A model generated the notes under the pieces. That model saw only the letters and a program-made list of their open reading frames with translations, had not been told where the DNA came from and did no database searches. From an uncultured Oscillibacter sp. (lineage in GTDB: Bacteria > Bacillota > Clostridia > Oscillospirales > Oscillospiraceae), in contig CAJUCO010000010.1 in the NCBI GenBank assembly GCA_910585245.1, forward strand, positions 1 through 64,000: 64,000 nucleotides of DNA. The letters run 5' to 3'. Position 1 is the stretch's first letter, and the number at the start of each line of letters is the position of its first letter. The position numbers and the translations under genes were made by a program. Shown here in pieces: positions 8,375 through 17,106 of this stretch.

Positions 8375-11300
8375 TCAGGTCTTTTCCTGGGGGTCAATGG
8401 GATAGTCCTCCAGCACATCCAACAAACGGGAGTAGTCTTGGGAAGCCAGGTGCGTGTACCGGGCCCAGCGGTTCCGGCACTGGTTCCGGGCCTCCGCCAG
8501 CAGGGCCTCCGCCGCCTCCGGGAACGTCCGCTGTAGGGAATTGAACCGGACCTCCCCCATGAAGAACTCCCGGAGATCGTATTTCGGGTCCTTGAAATCC
8601 AGGATGAAGGGATTTTTGCCCTGGGCTTTCCGCTTGGGGTCATAGCGGTAAAGAACCCAATAGCCGCTTTTCACCGCCAGCTTCGCTTCCTCCTGGGCCC
8701 AGGCCATGCCTTTGACAATGCCATGGTTAATGCAGGGGGCATAGGCCACAATGAGGGACGGTCCGTCGTGGGCCTCCGCCTCCCGGAGAGCCTTGATGTA
8801 CTGAGCCGGGTCCGCCCCCAGGGAAACGGAGGCCACATACACATTCTGGTACTGGGTAGCCAGCATCCCCAGGTCCTTCTTCTCCGTCCGTTTGCCTGCT
8901 GCGGCGAACTGCGCCACCGCGCCGAAGGGCGTGGCCTTGGAGGACTGTCCGCCGGTGTTGGAGTAAACCTCCGTGTCCACCACCAGGATGTTTACATCCT
9001 CCCCGGAGGCCAGCACGTGGTCCAGACCGCCGTAGCCGATGTCATAGGCCCAGCCGTCGCCGCCGTACATCCACATACTCTTTTTCACCAGCTGATCCTG
9101 GGCTTTGCGGACGGCGTCAATGGTTCCTCCGGTTTCTTTGGTGGCTTTCAGGGCGGAAATCACCCTGTCGCTCACCGCAAGGGTCCGCTCTTTGTTCTCA
9201 AAATTTTCCAACCAGGAGGAGAGGGCGGATTTTAAATTCTCGTCCCGGGTCTCTCTCACCAGCTCCAGCACCTCCTGCCGGAGATGAAGCCGCTGCTGGC
9301 GGACGCTTAACACCATGCCGAGAGAGTATTCGGCGTTGTTTTCAAAAAGGGAGTTGGAGAGGGCGGGCCCCCGGCCGTTGGGCTTGGTGGTATAGGGATA
9401 GCTGGGGACGCTGAAGCCCCAGGCCTGGGTGCAGCCCGTGGCGTTGGCCACCACCATCCGCTCGCCAAAAAGTTGGGTGAGGAGCTTCATGTACGGCGTC
9501 TCGCCGCAACCCGCGCAGGCGCCGGAGAACTCCAGAAGGGGCTGTTCATACTGGCTTCCCTTGACGGTAAACTTATCCATGGGGTTTTCTTTGGGGGAGA
9601 GGGAGAGGCTGTAGTCCCAGCCCAGCTGCTGAGGTATCTCCTCCTCAATGGGCTTCATGACGATGGCTTTTTCCTTGGCGATGCAGACGGCGGCGCAGGT
9701 GCCGCAGCCCGTGCAGTCCAGGGGGTCCACCTGGATGCGGTATTGGAGGTTCTCAAAGCCCCTGCCCCTGGCCGCCTTTGTCACATAGCCTGCAGGGGCC
9801 TTTTGGACTTCCTCTTCCGTCAGGAGGAAGGGACGGATGGCGGCGTGGGGACACATGAGGGAGCACAGGTTGCAGCCGATGCAGTTTTCAGGGAGCCAGC
9901 TTGCCGCATGGGAGGCAAAGCCCCGTTTCTCGTATTTGGAGGTGGACATGGGGACGCTGCCGTCCGCCGCGTCCGTGAAAACGCTGACGGGGAGATGATC
10001 GCCCTTTTGGGCGTTGACAGCCCGCATGACGGTGCGGACATACCAGGGGGATGCGGTGTCTTGCTCCTCCGGCTCATCGGTGAGGTTTGCCCAGGCGGCG
10101 GGAACCGGGATTTCCCGAAGACCGGCAAGGCCCGCATCCACGGCGGCGCAGTTCATGCGAACCACTTTGTCGCCCTTGCGGCTGTATGTTTTTTGGATGG
10201 CGGCCTTCATGTAGTCCACGGCCTCGTCCACCGGAAGGACGCCGCTGAGCTGGAAGAAGGCGGCCTGAAGAACGCTGTTGGTCCGGTTCCCAAGGCCGAT
10301 GGCCCCGGCGGCGGCATTGGCGTCTATGGTGTAAAATTTGGCCTTCCGCGCCGCCAAGAGCCTCTTGACCTTGTTGGGAAGGCGGGTCTCCAGATCTTCC
10401 TCGGACCAGTTGCAGTTGAGGAGGAAGGTTCCCCCCTCCTTGAGTTCGTTGACGATATCATATTTGGCGATGTAGCTTTGGTTGTGGCAGGCAATGAAAT
10501 CCGCCATGGTGACGTAGTAGGTGGAGAGAATGGGGGTGTGGCCGAAGCGGAGATGGCTCTTGGTCACGCCTCCGGATTTTTTCGTGTCGTACTCGAAGTA
10601 GGCCTGGACATATTGGTCCGTGTTGTCTCCAATGATTTTGATGGAATTCTTGTTGGCCCCCACGGTGCCGTCGGATCCCAGGCCCCAGAACTTGCAGCTG
10701 ATGGTCCGGGAATCGGCGGTGACCACGTTCTCTCCCACCGGCAGAGAGTGGAAGGTCACGTCGTCGGTGATACCCACGGTGAAGTGGTCCTTTTGCTCTC
10801 CGGCCATGTTGTCGAAAACGGCGATCATTTGGGCCGGGGTGGTGTCCTTGCTGGAAAGGCCGTACCGTCCCCCCCAGCACCGGAACATGACGGCCTCCGT
10901 GTTGGAGGACGGAGCACACGTCCTTATAAAGGGGCTCGCCCCCCGCACCGGGTTCCTTGGTCCGGTCCAAAACCGTGAGGAGTTTGCAACTCTCCGGCAG
11001 AGCCGCCAGGAAGCGCCCGGCGCTGAAGGGCCGGTAGAGCCGGACCTGGAGGAAGCCAACTTTCCGGCCCATCTGGTTCAGGTACTGGACCACCTCCTGA
11101 AGGCAGCCGGAGACGCTGCCCATGGCCACCACCACCTGTTCCGCCTCCGGGTCTCCGTAGTAGTTGAAGAGCCGGTAATCCCGCCCCGTCAGGGCGGACA
11201 TTTGGGCCAGATAGTCCTCCACGATGCCGGGGACGGCGTCGTAATAGGGGTTCACCGCCTCCCGGAGCTGGAAGGCCGTGTCCGGGTTGATGACGGTGGA

Positions 11301-11942
11301 GCGCATCAGGGGATGCTCGCTGTTCAGGGCGTTTCCCCTGAAGCGGTCCAGAGCCTCCCGGTCCACCATCCCGGCAAGGTCTCCATAGTCCAGCACGTCG
11401 ATTTTTTGAATCTCATGGCTGGTGCGAAAGCCGTCGAAGAAGTGCATAAAGGGCACCCGGCTCTTGATGGCGGAGAGATGGGCCACCGCCGCCAGGTCCA
11501 TGCACTCCTGGACGCAAGAGGAGGCCAGCTGGGCAAAGCCTGTCTGGCGGCAGGCCATCACGTCGGAGTGGTCCCCGAAGATGGAGAAGGCGCTGGTGCC
11601 CACGGTGCGGGCGGCCACGTGGATGACGCCGGGGAGGAGCTGGCCCGCGATGCGGTATAGCGGCGGCACCATAAGCATGAGTCCCTGGCTGGCGGTGTAG
11701 CTGGCGGTAAGGGCTCCGGCCTCCAAAGAGCCGTGCATAGCCCCGCAGGCTCCGGCCTCGCTCTGCATCTCCATGAGGCGCACCGGCTGGCCAAAGAGGT
11801 TTTTCATCCCGTTGGCCGCCCAGGTGTCCACGTGCTCCGCCATGGGGCTGGAAGGTGTGATGGGATAGATGGTCGCGACCTCGGTAAAGGCATAGCTGGC
11901 GTATGCGGCGGCTTCGTTACCGTCCATGGTCTTGCGTTTCAT
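8375..11942 (-). CDS. nifJ: Pyruvate:ferredoxin (flavodoxin) oxidoreductase, single-chain, with a +1 frameshift in the sequence
   Basis: The enzyme oxidises pyruvate with CoA to acetyl-CoA, CO2 and reduced ferredoxin in the cytoplasm, a central reaction of anaerobic fermenters. Two overlapping frames encode it: residues 1 to ~356 lie in one frame (11942 to about 10875), the rest in another (about 10870 to 8375). Removing one G from the 7-G run at 10869-10875 (minus strand) restores LGGRYGLSS and a 1188-residue protein, the normal length. Seen in order: N-terminal pyruvate-binding region (YPITPSSPMAEH), two ferredoxin-type motifs near residue 690 (CIGCNLCSLMCP) and 740 (CTGCGTCAAVC), the thiamine-domain cluster CAGCGETPY near 809, and GDGWAYDIGYGGLDH. 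ATG 11942 has an AAGGGGG site. A homopolymer sequencing error is more likely than a dead gene, since both halves are fully conserved. Confidence 0.93.
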
Positions 11943-12004
11943 AAAAATCCCCCTTCTCTGATGTCCCGGATTCGTGACTCCAGGGCGCAAAAGTTCATAT
12001 GTCT

Positions 12005-12033
12005 ATTATTGCACGCAGACATCAGACTGTCAA
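12005..12033 (-). promoter_or_regulatory. Sigma-A-type promoter of nifJ
   Basis: On the minus strand TTGACA (12033-12028) and AATAAT (12010-12005) are separated by 17 bases. Transcription would begin roughly 55-60 bases upstream of the nifJ ATG. The rest of the nifJ/glycosidase intergenic region holds only the divergent promoter at 12198. Confidence 0.75.
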
Positions 12034-12197
12034 GGAGAGACTGTTCTGTTTTTCCCTGTTTCACCAGGGGGCCTACACCCGCTGGCAAGGGGGAACGGGT
12101 TTAAGCAGAAAAAGATCCGGCCATACGGCCCTCAACGGTTGTGTGTACAGCTTCCAAAAGCGGATAGTCCCCAAAAGAGCCCTCCGGTTCCGCCGCC

Positions 12198-12227
12198 TTG
12201 ACAAGGGCCTTGTCCCCCTGGTATACT
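12198..12227 (+). promoter_or_regulatory. Sigma-A-type promoter of the phosphodiester glycosidase gene
   Basis: TTGACA (12198-12203) and TATACT (12222-12227) with an 18-base spacer lie about 40 bases upstream of the ATG at 12268. Confidence 0.75.
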
Positions 12228-12267
12228 TACGTGAAAAGCCGTGATTTTCTCGGTGGAGGCTCTGTTC

Positions 12268-13431
12268 ATGAACGAGGAAAACCGCTCCCCTTTCAGGCGA
12301 ACACGGTGGATCGCCGCCCTTGCCCTTTTGCTGGCAGCGTCCTATTTGCTGTTCGCCTTTTCTGGCATCCCCTTTATCGCCAAGTGGCGAACCCTGTACA
12401 TTGAAACCGCCATGGGGACCATGTCCCACCAGTGGCTGGCCACAGCTTTCTTGCCGGACTCCGTGATCCGGGAGGCCATGAAGGATGTGGAGTCCCGCTT
12501 TCAGGACAACCTCATTGAGGCCAGCGACATTGCTCAGACTCCCCTCCCCACTTTGGAGCCCGCCGGGACGCCGGAGGAGCAGGCTGTCGCCACATTCACC
12601 GCCCTGTTTCCGGAGGTGGATCTGGACACCTTGCCGGAATCCGTCACCTGGGAGGACCTTCCCACCCTGGAGACGGAGCGTCTGGAGGGGGTGTACACCA
12701 CCGCGGGAGACAAGGTCTGGGCCATTGATGTGCCCAACAAAATTCTCATTTGCACCGTCTCCGGTGACGGTTACCAGGGCAAGCTGGCCATCGCCAAGGA
12801 CAGCTCCCAGGTCATTTTGGCAAAGAACACCCTCTCCAGCCGGGGACAGACGGTGACGGAGCTTTGCGAGGCTTACGGCGGCGTGCTGGGCGTCAACGCC
12901 AGCGGTTTCTACGACCCGGAGGGCAAAGGCCGGGGAAACGTGCCCATGGGCTTTGTCCTCTCCGGCGGGGAATACTCCGGCACAGCTCTGAAAGGGCGCT
13001 ATCAGACCGCCGGATTCGATTATGAGGACAATTTTCGGGCGGGCCGGGGTCTGGACCTGGAGGAGATGCGGGACGCCGTGCAATTTTACCCCATCATTGT
13101 GCTCAACGGAGAGAAAAACATCGACGGCTCCTTCGGTATGGGCATCCAACCCCGGACGGTCATCGGCCAGACGGCGGACAAAGCCACCCTTCTGCTGGTG
13201 ATCGACGGCCGCCGGGTGGGCCACAGCCTGGGGACCACCGTCTCCGAGTGCGCGGACATTCTCTTGCGCTATGGATGTTGGACCGCCATGAATATGGACG
13301 GCGGGTCCAGCTCCTCCATGACCTACAACGGCCGCATCATCACAAAAACCAGCAGTTCCATGGCCCAGGGCCGCTACCTGCCCGACGCCTGGGTGGTGAA
13401 GGGCATTCCTTTCATAAATGTTTTAAATTAA
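12268..13431 (+). CDS. Phosphodiester glycosidase family (NAGPA-like) membrane-anchored protein
   Basis: A 387-residue protein with a basic start, one membrane anchor (about residues 13-33) and an extracytoplasmic catalytic domain in the C-terminal ~220 residues. That domain carries the family motifs GVNASGFYD and MNMDGGSSSSM. NAGPA-like proteins cleave sugar-1-phosphodiesters, and bacterial members are linked to exopolysaccharide or wall-polymer turnover. I chose ATG 12268 because GGAGG lies eight bases upstream; the open frame extends to GTG 12241 without such support. It has its own promoter. Its last 20 bases overlap the end of the convergent radical SAM gene. The exact substrate is unknown. 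Confidence 0.88.
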   Translation: MNEENRSPFRRTRWIAALALLLAASYLLFAFSGIPFIAKWRTLYIETAMGTMSHQWLATAFLPDSVIREAMKDVESRFQDNLIEASDIAQTPLPTLEPAGTPEEQAVATFTALFPEVDLDTLPESVTWEDLPTLETERLEGVYTTAGDKVWAIDVPNKILICTVSGDGYQGKLAIAKDSSQVILAKNTLSSRGQTVTELCEAYGGVLGVNASGFYDPEGKGRGNVPMGFVLSGGEYSGTALKGRYQTAGFDYEDNFRAGRGLDLEEMRDAVQFYPIIVLNGEKNIDGSFGMGIQPRTVIGQTADKATLLLVIDGRRVGHSLGTTVSECADILLRYGCWTAMNMDGGSSSSMTYNGRIITKTSSSMAQGRYLPDAWVVKGIPFINVLN

Positions 13432-14347
13432 CACGGTAGGCCCGCAGGGCCTCTTCATCGCCTTGAGCGATCAACTGCTCTAAATACGCCGCCAGCGTCT
13501 CCCGGTCCCTTGGCAATTCTCCCCGCACATGAATCAGGTTGGAGGCCCCGTCCGTCTCGAAGAGGGTGGGTATGTCCAGATTTTCCAGGAGGGTTTTCAA
13601 CTCCCCCAGTTTCTCCAGCTCGCTCTCTTCCTTCCAGCGGCCTGCCTGAATCTCCCGGTACAGCTCCGAGTTGGGAAAGACCGTCAGCATAGAGGACCCA
13701 ATTCGCCTGGGGTGGGTCCGGTTGAAGATCTCCGCGCTCCGCAAGGCCCCTTCCCTTCCCCGGCCCGCGCCGGAGATGCCCGCCAGATAGAAAAAGCTGT
13801 AGGAAATCCCCGCCTCGTCCAGCCGCGCCGCCTGTTTTACGATGTCCTGGGCCTGATAGCCCTTGCCCATAAAGGCCAGGGCCTCGCCGTCCCCCGTCTC
13901 CACGCCCACGGTCAGGCCGTCATAGCCCAGCCTTCGGAGACGGCGCAATTCCCCGTCGCTTTTGCGCTCCACATCCGTCACCCGGGCAAAGCAGCCGACG
14001 GTCTCCACTGTGGGAAGATCCCGCCGGATAAGCTCCGCGATGGTCTCCAGGCGTTCAGGCAAGAGGACGAAGGGATTGGCCCCCACCAGAAAGACCCGCC
14101 GGGGGCTCCGGGGTCTGGGAAGCCCCTGAAGCCGGGCGGACAGCATCGCCATGGGGTCTGTACTCCAAATCTGGGCCTCTCTCAGGTCCGCCTCGATTTC
14201 TCCCAGAGGGGACATACGAAAACGAAAGGGCAGGTCCTCGTAGAGCGTGCAGAATTTGCAGCTGTGGTGGGTGCACCCCGCCGTGGCCTGGAGCAGCAGC
14301 GAGTCCGCCTCATAGGGCGGCCGCCAGATGGTTCCATGAAAGTGCAT
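13412..14347 (-). CDS. Radical SAM protein of the COG1032 type
   Basis: A 311-residue radical SAM enzyme with the iron-sulfur ligands C25, C30 and C33 in the spacing CX4CX2C (GCTHHSCKFC). That spacing is typical of a Firmicute COG1032 subgroup, in contrast to the usual CX3CX2C. The SAM-binding GVETGDGEAL follows near residue 145. No B12-binding or SPASM domain was seen. I chose ATG 14347 because AAAGGAG lies eight bases upstream; longer starts lack support. The gene is convergent with the glycosidase and divergent from the HxlR regulator. The reaction is unknown; a housekeeping or tRNA/cofactor role cannot be told apart from sequence. Confidence 0.85.
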   Translation of the reverse strand: MHFHGTIWRPPYEADSLLLQATAGCTHHSCKFCTLYEDLPFRFRMSPLGEIEADLREAQIWSTDPMAMLSARLQGLPRPRSPRRVFLVGANPFVLLPERLETIAELIRRDLPTVETVGCFARVTDVERKSDGELRRLRRLGYDGLTVGVETGDGEALAFMGKGYQAQDIVKQAARLDEAGISYSFFYLAGISGAGRGREGALRSAEIFNRTHPRRIGSSMLTVFPNSELYREIQAGRWKEESELEKLGELKTLLENLDIPTLFETDGASNLIHVRGELPRDRETLAAYLEQLIAQGDEEALRAYRVNLKHL

Positions 14348-14465
14348 AAATGGGTCTCCTTTCAAATTTGATTCTGCCGCCATGTTACTCTCACCGGCCC
14401 ACCGCCGCAAGTACGGAATTTTTTTAGTGTCAGTCTCATTTTTGGCACCAGGGAAAGGAGGTCCC

Positions 14466-14873
14466 ATGGAGGGAAACAAATTCAAGACCCCGGATATGAT
14501 GGCCCGCTGTGTCCCCATGGCCAGCCTCCAGGCGGTATTGGGGGGCAAGTGGAAAATTCTGATCCTCTGGTATGTGGCCTTTTACAAGGTTCAGCGCTTT
14601 GGCCAGCTGTTGCGCCGTCTGGACGGGATCACGCAATCCTCCCTGACCCGGCAGCTCCGGGAGCTGGAACGGGACGGATTCTTGCACCGGGAGGTCTACG
14701 GAGAGGTACCGCCCCGGGTGGAATACAGCCTGACGGAGATGGGGCGGAGCTTCCAGCCCATTTTAGAGCAGATGCTCCAGTGGAGCGCGGAGCGTCTCTG
14801 CCCGCCGGATAGTGTCAAGGCCTATGAACTCCCCTCCTCCCCAAATGCGGATGAATCTTCCGTCCGGCTATAG
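14466..14873 (+). CDS. HxlR-family winged-helix regulator
   Basis: A 135-residue regulator with the HxlR core at about residues 13-105: the conserved cysteine in MARCVPM, then LGGKWKILILWYV, the recognition helix ITQSSLTRQLRELERDGFL and a wing ending VEYSLTEMG. HxlR proteins bind DNA as dimers and often sense electrophiles or redox state through the N-terminal cysteine. The ATG at 14466 has AAAGGAGG close upstream (4 bases). It is divergent from the radical SAM gene, 118 bases between starts, which makes that gene the likeliest target. Two tandem hairpins follow it. Confidence 0.9.
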   Translation: MEGNKFKTPDMMARCVPMASLQAVLGGKWKILILWYVAFYKVQRFGQLLRRLDGITQSSLTRQLRELERDGFLHREVYGEVPPRVEYSLTEMGRSFQPILEQMLQWSAERLCPPDSVKAYELPSSPNADESSVRL

Positions 14874-14910
14874 AGACCCTTAAATATCTCGTGTTCACGA
14901 TGGAATAAAC

Positions 14911-14946
14911 CTCAGGGCCCCGGAGGATACTCTCCGGGGCCCTGAG
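14911..14946 (+). terminator. Strong hairpin after the HxlR gene
   Basis: A perfect 15-bp stem, CTCAGGGCCCCGGAG with CTCCGGGGCCCTGAG, and a 6-base loop, 37 bases after the HxlR stop. It lacks a long T-run on the plus strand. Confidence 0.7.
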
Positions 14947-14954
14947 ACGGAAAA

Positions 14955-14984
14955 CGCGCCTGCCGCCCAAAAGCGGCAGGCGCG
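14955..14984 (-). terminator. Terminator of the NSS symporter gene
   Basis: CGCGCCTGCCGC pairs with GCGGCAGGCGCG around a 6-base loop. On the minus strand it is followed by TTTT, matching the end of the symporter gene at 15011. With the neighbouring hairpin it separates two convergent genes. Confidence 0.8.
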
Positions 14985-15010
14985 TCGCGCTGCAAAAAAC
15001 TCTTGAGAAC

Positions 15011-16411
15011 TCAACCAATGCCCCCATACCTCGCCCCCAGAATCAGGGCCGCGACGCTTAGAGCGATGAACACATATCCCAGGGGAAGGAACCAGCCGCC
15101 AATGGGCTTCTTGGCGCCCCGGTTGACTTCCTCCAGGGCCTCCTTGTGGGGAAGCACCAGGAAGAACATGGCCGCCGACAAGGCCGCTCCCAGGGGGCAG
15201 ATGTAGATGGAAACCACGTCCATCCACTGGGAGGTCCAGGGCTGAATCAGCAATGCCACCACCGCGCCGGTGACGCCCACGGCGGCCACGGCGGGGGCCC
15301 TTTTGAGTTTGAATTGCTCCTGCATGGTAGCCACGGGGGCCTCGTACAAATTGACAATGGAACTCAGGCCCGCCGAGAGAACCGCCACGTAAAAAATCAC
15401 GCCGATGATCCGTCCTCCGGGCATCCCGTTGAGGATGTTGACCAGGTAGACAAACATTAAACCGGGACCCGGGTCAATGTCCGCCATGGCGAAGCCGCTG
15501 GCGCCAATGGCAGGGATGATCACAAAGGCGGCCAGCAGAGCGGCCAGGGTGTCGAACAGGGCCACCCGCAGGGCGGAGGCGGGAATGTTCTCGCTTTTAG
15601 GCAGGTAGGAACCATAGATCACAGAGCCGTTTCCCGCCACAGACAGGGAGAAAAAGGCCTGCCCAAAGGCGTAAATCCACACCTCAGGCGTGATCAGGCC
15701 CTTGGGGTCCAGGGTGAGCAAAAAACGGTATCCCTCGGAAGCGCCGGGCTGAAAGCCGATGTAGACGGCCAGGATGACAAACAGGCCGAAGAGCACCGGC
15801 ATCATGATCTTATTGGCCACCTCAATTCCCTTGGCCACGCCCAAGGCCATGATGACCAGCACCACCGCCAGACCGATCAGCAGCCAGACCCCGTTGCCAA
15901 CGCCGAAGACGCCGCCTTCAAGCATCATGCCCAGCGCCTCCCTCAGCGTTTCAGCCTCGGGGGCCGCGCCACCGAAGGCTCCGCCAATGGTTCCCATGTC
16001 GGTGCCCATGGCGTACAGGCTGCCGGAGAGGGACATGAACGTGTACTTGAAGATCCAGCTCATCACCACAGTATAGCCGATGGCCATCATCAAAGCGCCG
16101 ATAATAGGAATCAGGCCGACGGCCTGTCCCAGCTTTTTTGGGCCGTTTCTGGCCTCGGTACAGTAGCCAAACGCGCCGATGGGCCCCGCCTGAGCCCGGC
16201 GTCCCAGGGCGAACTCCTCAATTACGCCGGAAGAGCCCACCAGGACGACAATGAGAAAATAGGGCAGCAGAAAAGTCATGCCGCCGTACCTGGCCACCAT
16301 GATGGGAAAGCGCCAGATATTTCCCATACCAACCGCGGAGCCAATACACGCCAAAATAAAGCCCCGCCGGCTCTTAAACCCGTCGCGGGCCCACAGAGTC
16401 TCTTTGCTCAT
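15011..16411 (-). CDS. Sodium-dependent transporter, neurotransmitter:sodium symporter (NSS/SNF) family
   Basis: A 466-residue integral membrane protein with about 11-12 helices. The family signature lies at residues 24-36 (GSAVGMGNIWRFP), the unwound TM1 that binds sodium and substrate in LeuT-like proteins, and the TM6 region reads QAFFSLSVAGNGSVIYGSY. It imports amino acids or related amines with Na+. ATG 16411 is used; AGGAGG is ten bases upstream, and a TTG two codons earlier (16417) is also possible. Promoter TTGACA-17-TAAGAT at 16648-16676 leaves a ~230-base untranslated leader. It is monocistronic. The substrate cannot be assigned. Confidence 0.92.
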   Translation of the reverse strand: MSKETLWARDGFKSRRGFILACIGSAVGMGNIWRFPIMVARYGGMTFLLPYFLIVVLVGSSGVIEEFALGRRAQAGPIGAFGYCTEARNGPKKLGQAVGLIPIIGALMMAIGYTVVMSWIFKYTFMSLSGSLYAMGTDMGTIGGAFGGAAPEAETLREALGMMLEGGVFGVGNGVWLLIGLAVVLVIMALGVAKGIEVANKIMMPVLFGLFVILAVYIGFQPGASEGYRFLLTLDPKGLITPEVWIYAFGQAFFSLSVAGNGSVIYGSYLPKSENIPASALRVALFDTLAALLAAFVIIPAIGASGFAMADIDPGPGLMFVYLVNILNGMPGGRIIGVIFYVAVLSAGLSSIVNLYEAPVATMQEQFKLKRAPAVAAVGVTGAVVALLIQPWTSQWMDVVSIYICPLGAALSAAMFFLVLPHKEALEEVNRGAKKPIGGWFLPLGYVFIALSVAALILGARYGGIG

Positions 16412-16640
16412 AGACAAGTTTCCTCCTCTTTCTCAGTGGATTTCCCATACACACACTCGCCGTGCTCCAAACGGCGCAAGGACACAAACTCCGATCTTGG
16501 CGGCGGTAAGGACACGACCCGGTCAATCGCGGACAACGCCACAAAAGACCCCTCCGGCTTCCCACAGCCGGACAGAGCCCCGCCGGACCGTATCCGCTTG
16601 CAAGCTCAGGAGAACAACATCCCGTCAAACAGGCGAAACG
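16412..16640 (-). promoter_or_regulatory. Long 5' leader of the NSS symporter mRNA
   Basis: Between the promoter at 16648-16676 and the symporter ATG lie about 230 transcribed bases with no credible ORF. Small hairpins can be drawn (for example TCCGGCT with AGCCGGA near 16550-16570). No known riboswitch core was recognised. Leader regulation is an inference from length only. Confidence 0.35.
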
Positions 16641-16647
16641 CGAGGTT

Positions 16648-16676
16648 ATCTTATCAGGATTTCAAAAACCTGTCAA
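16648..16676 (-). promoter_or_regulatory. Sigma-A-type promoter of the NSS symporter
   Basis: On the minus strand a perfect TTGACA (16676-16671), a 17-base spacer and TAAGAT (16653-16648). Confidence 0.75.
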
Positions 16677-16802
16677 TCCCCTCCGCTATTTGTCCCCTCA
16701 AAAGCGTGTTGAATGCAAAATACCGGCAATATTAAAATCCGGCCCGACTTGGTTCAGAGCCGATATATAAGGGATGAACAACCGTGCTGGAAGAAAATCC
16801 TT

Positions 16803-16831
16803 TTGACAGAAAACGATTCCGGTCATATAAT
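16803..16831 (+). promoter_or_regulatory. Perfect-consensus sigma-A promoter upstream of the FapA-like gene
   Basis: TTGACA (16803-16808), a 17-base spacer and TATAAT (16826-16831) match the consensus at all 12 positions. The next gene starts about 270 bases downstream, so this promoter drives a long leader. Confidence 0.85.
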
Positions 16832-16837
16832 GCTAAA

Positions 16838-17106
16838 TTAAGTAGGAATATAGCCAAGGGCCGGAGCTTTTTCCCGGTGAACCCGTCCCCCGTTCCTGAA
16901 CCGGCCGGCGTAGGCCCAGGAACTTACGCCATGAGATTCACAAAGAGAGCGTTTGGGGAACTTTCATGGCTACAAAATTGCATCTTGAAATTATATTAGA
17001 ATATGATAATTGCCTCTTCCCATTGCGGCAAAAATTTAGTATAATAGTATAATTATATGATAGTGAGATAGTAGCTTTTAACCACAGAGGAATCGAGGTG
17101 CTCAAT
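16838..17106 (+). promoter_or_regulatory. Structured ~270-nt leader RNA of the FapA-like gene
   Basis: The transcript from the consensus promoter carries several strong complementarities in its first 110 bases: GGCCGG (about 16860) with CCGGCC (about 16902), GTTCCTG (about 16889) with CAGGAAC (about 16917), and GGCGTA with TACGCC (about 16909-16931). The last two pairings exclude or knot each other, as in switching RNAs. The distal half is AT-rich, with two overlapping TATAAT-like boxes near 17040-17053 that could be a second, weaker promoter. No known riboswitch family was recognised, including c-di-GMP-I. The pairings are seen; a regulatory role is inferred. Confidence 0.45.

Noticed and set aside
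10869..10875. Programmed ribosomal frameshift in nifJ
   Set aside because: No Shine-Dalgarno-like stimulator or downstream pseudoknot was evident, and PFOR genes are not known to use frameshifting; a homopolymer read error is simpler.
9473..10978. Long open frame (about 500 codons) on the strand opposite nifJ
   Set aside because: It mirrors the conserved oxidoreductase codon by codon, has a Gly/His/Val-rich shadow composition, and no ribosome site or family motif.
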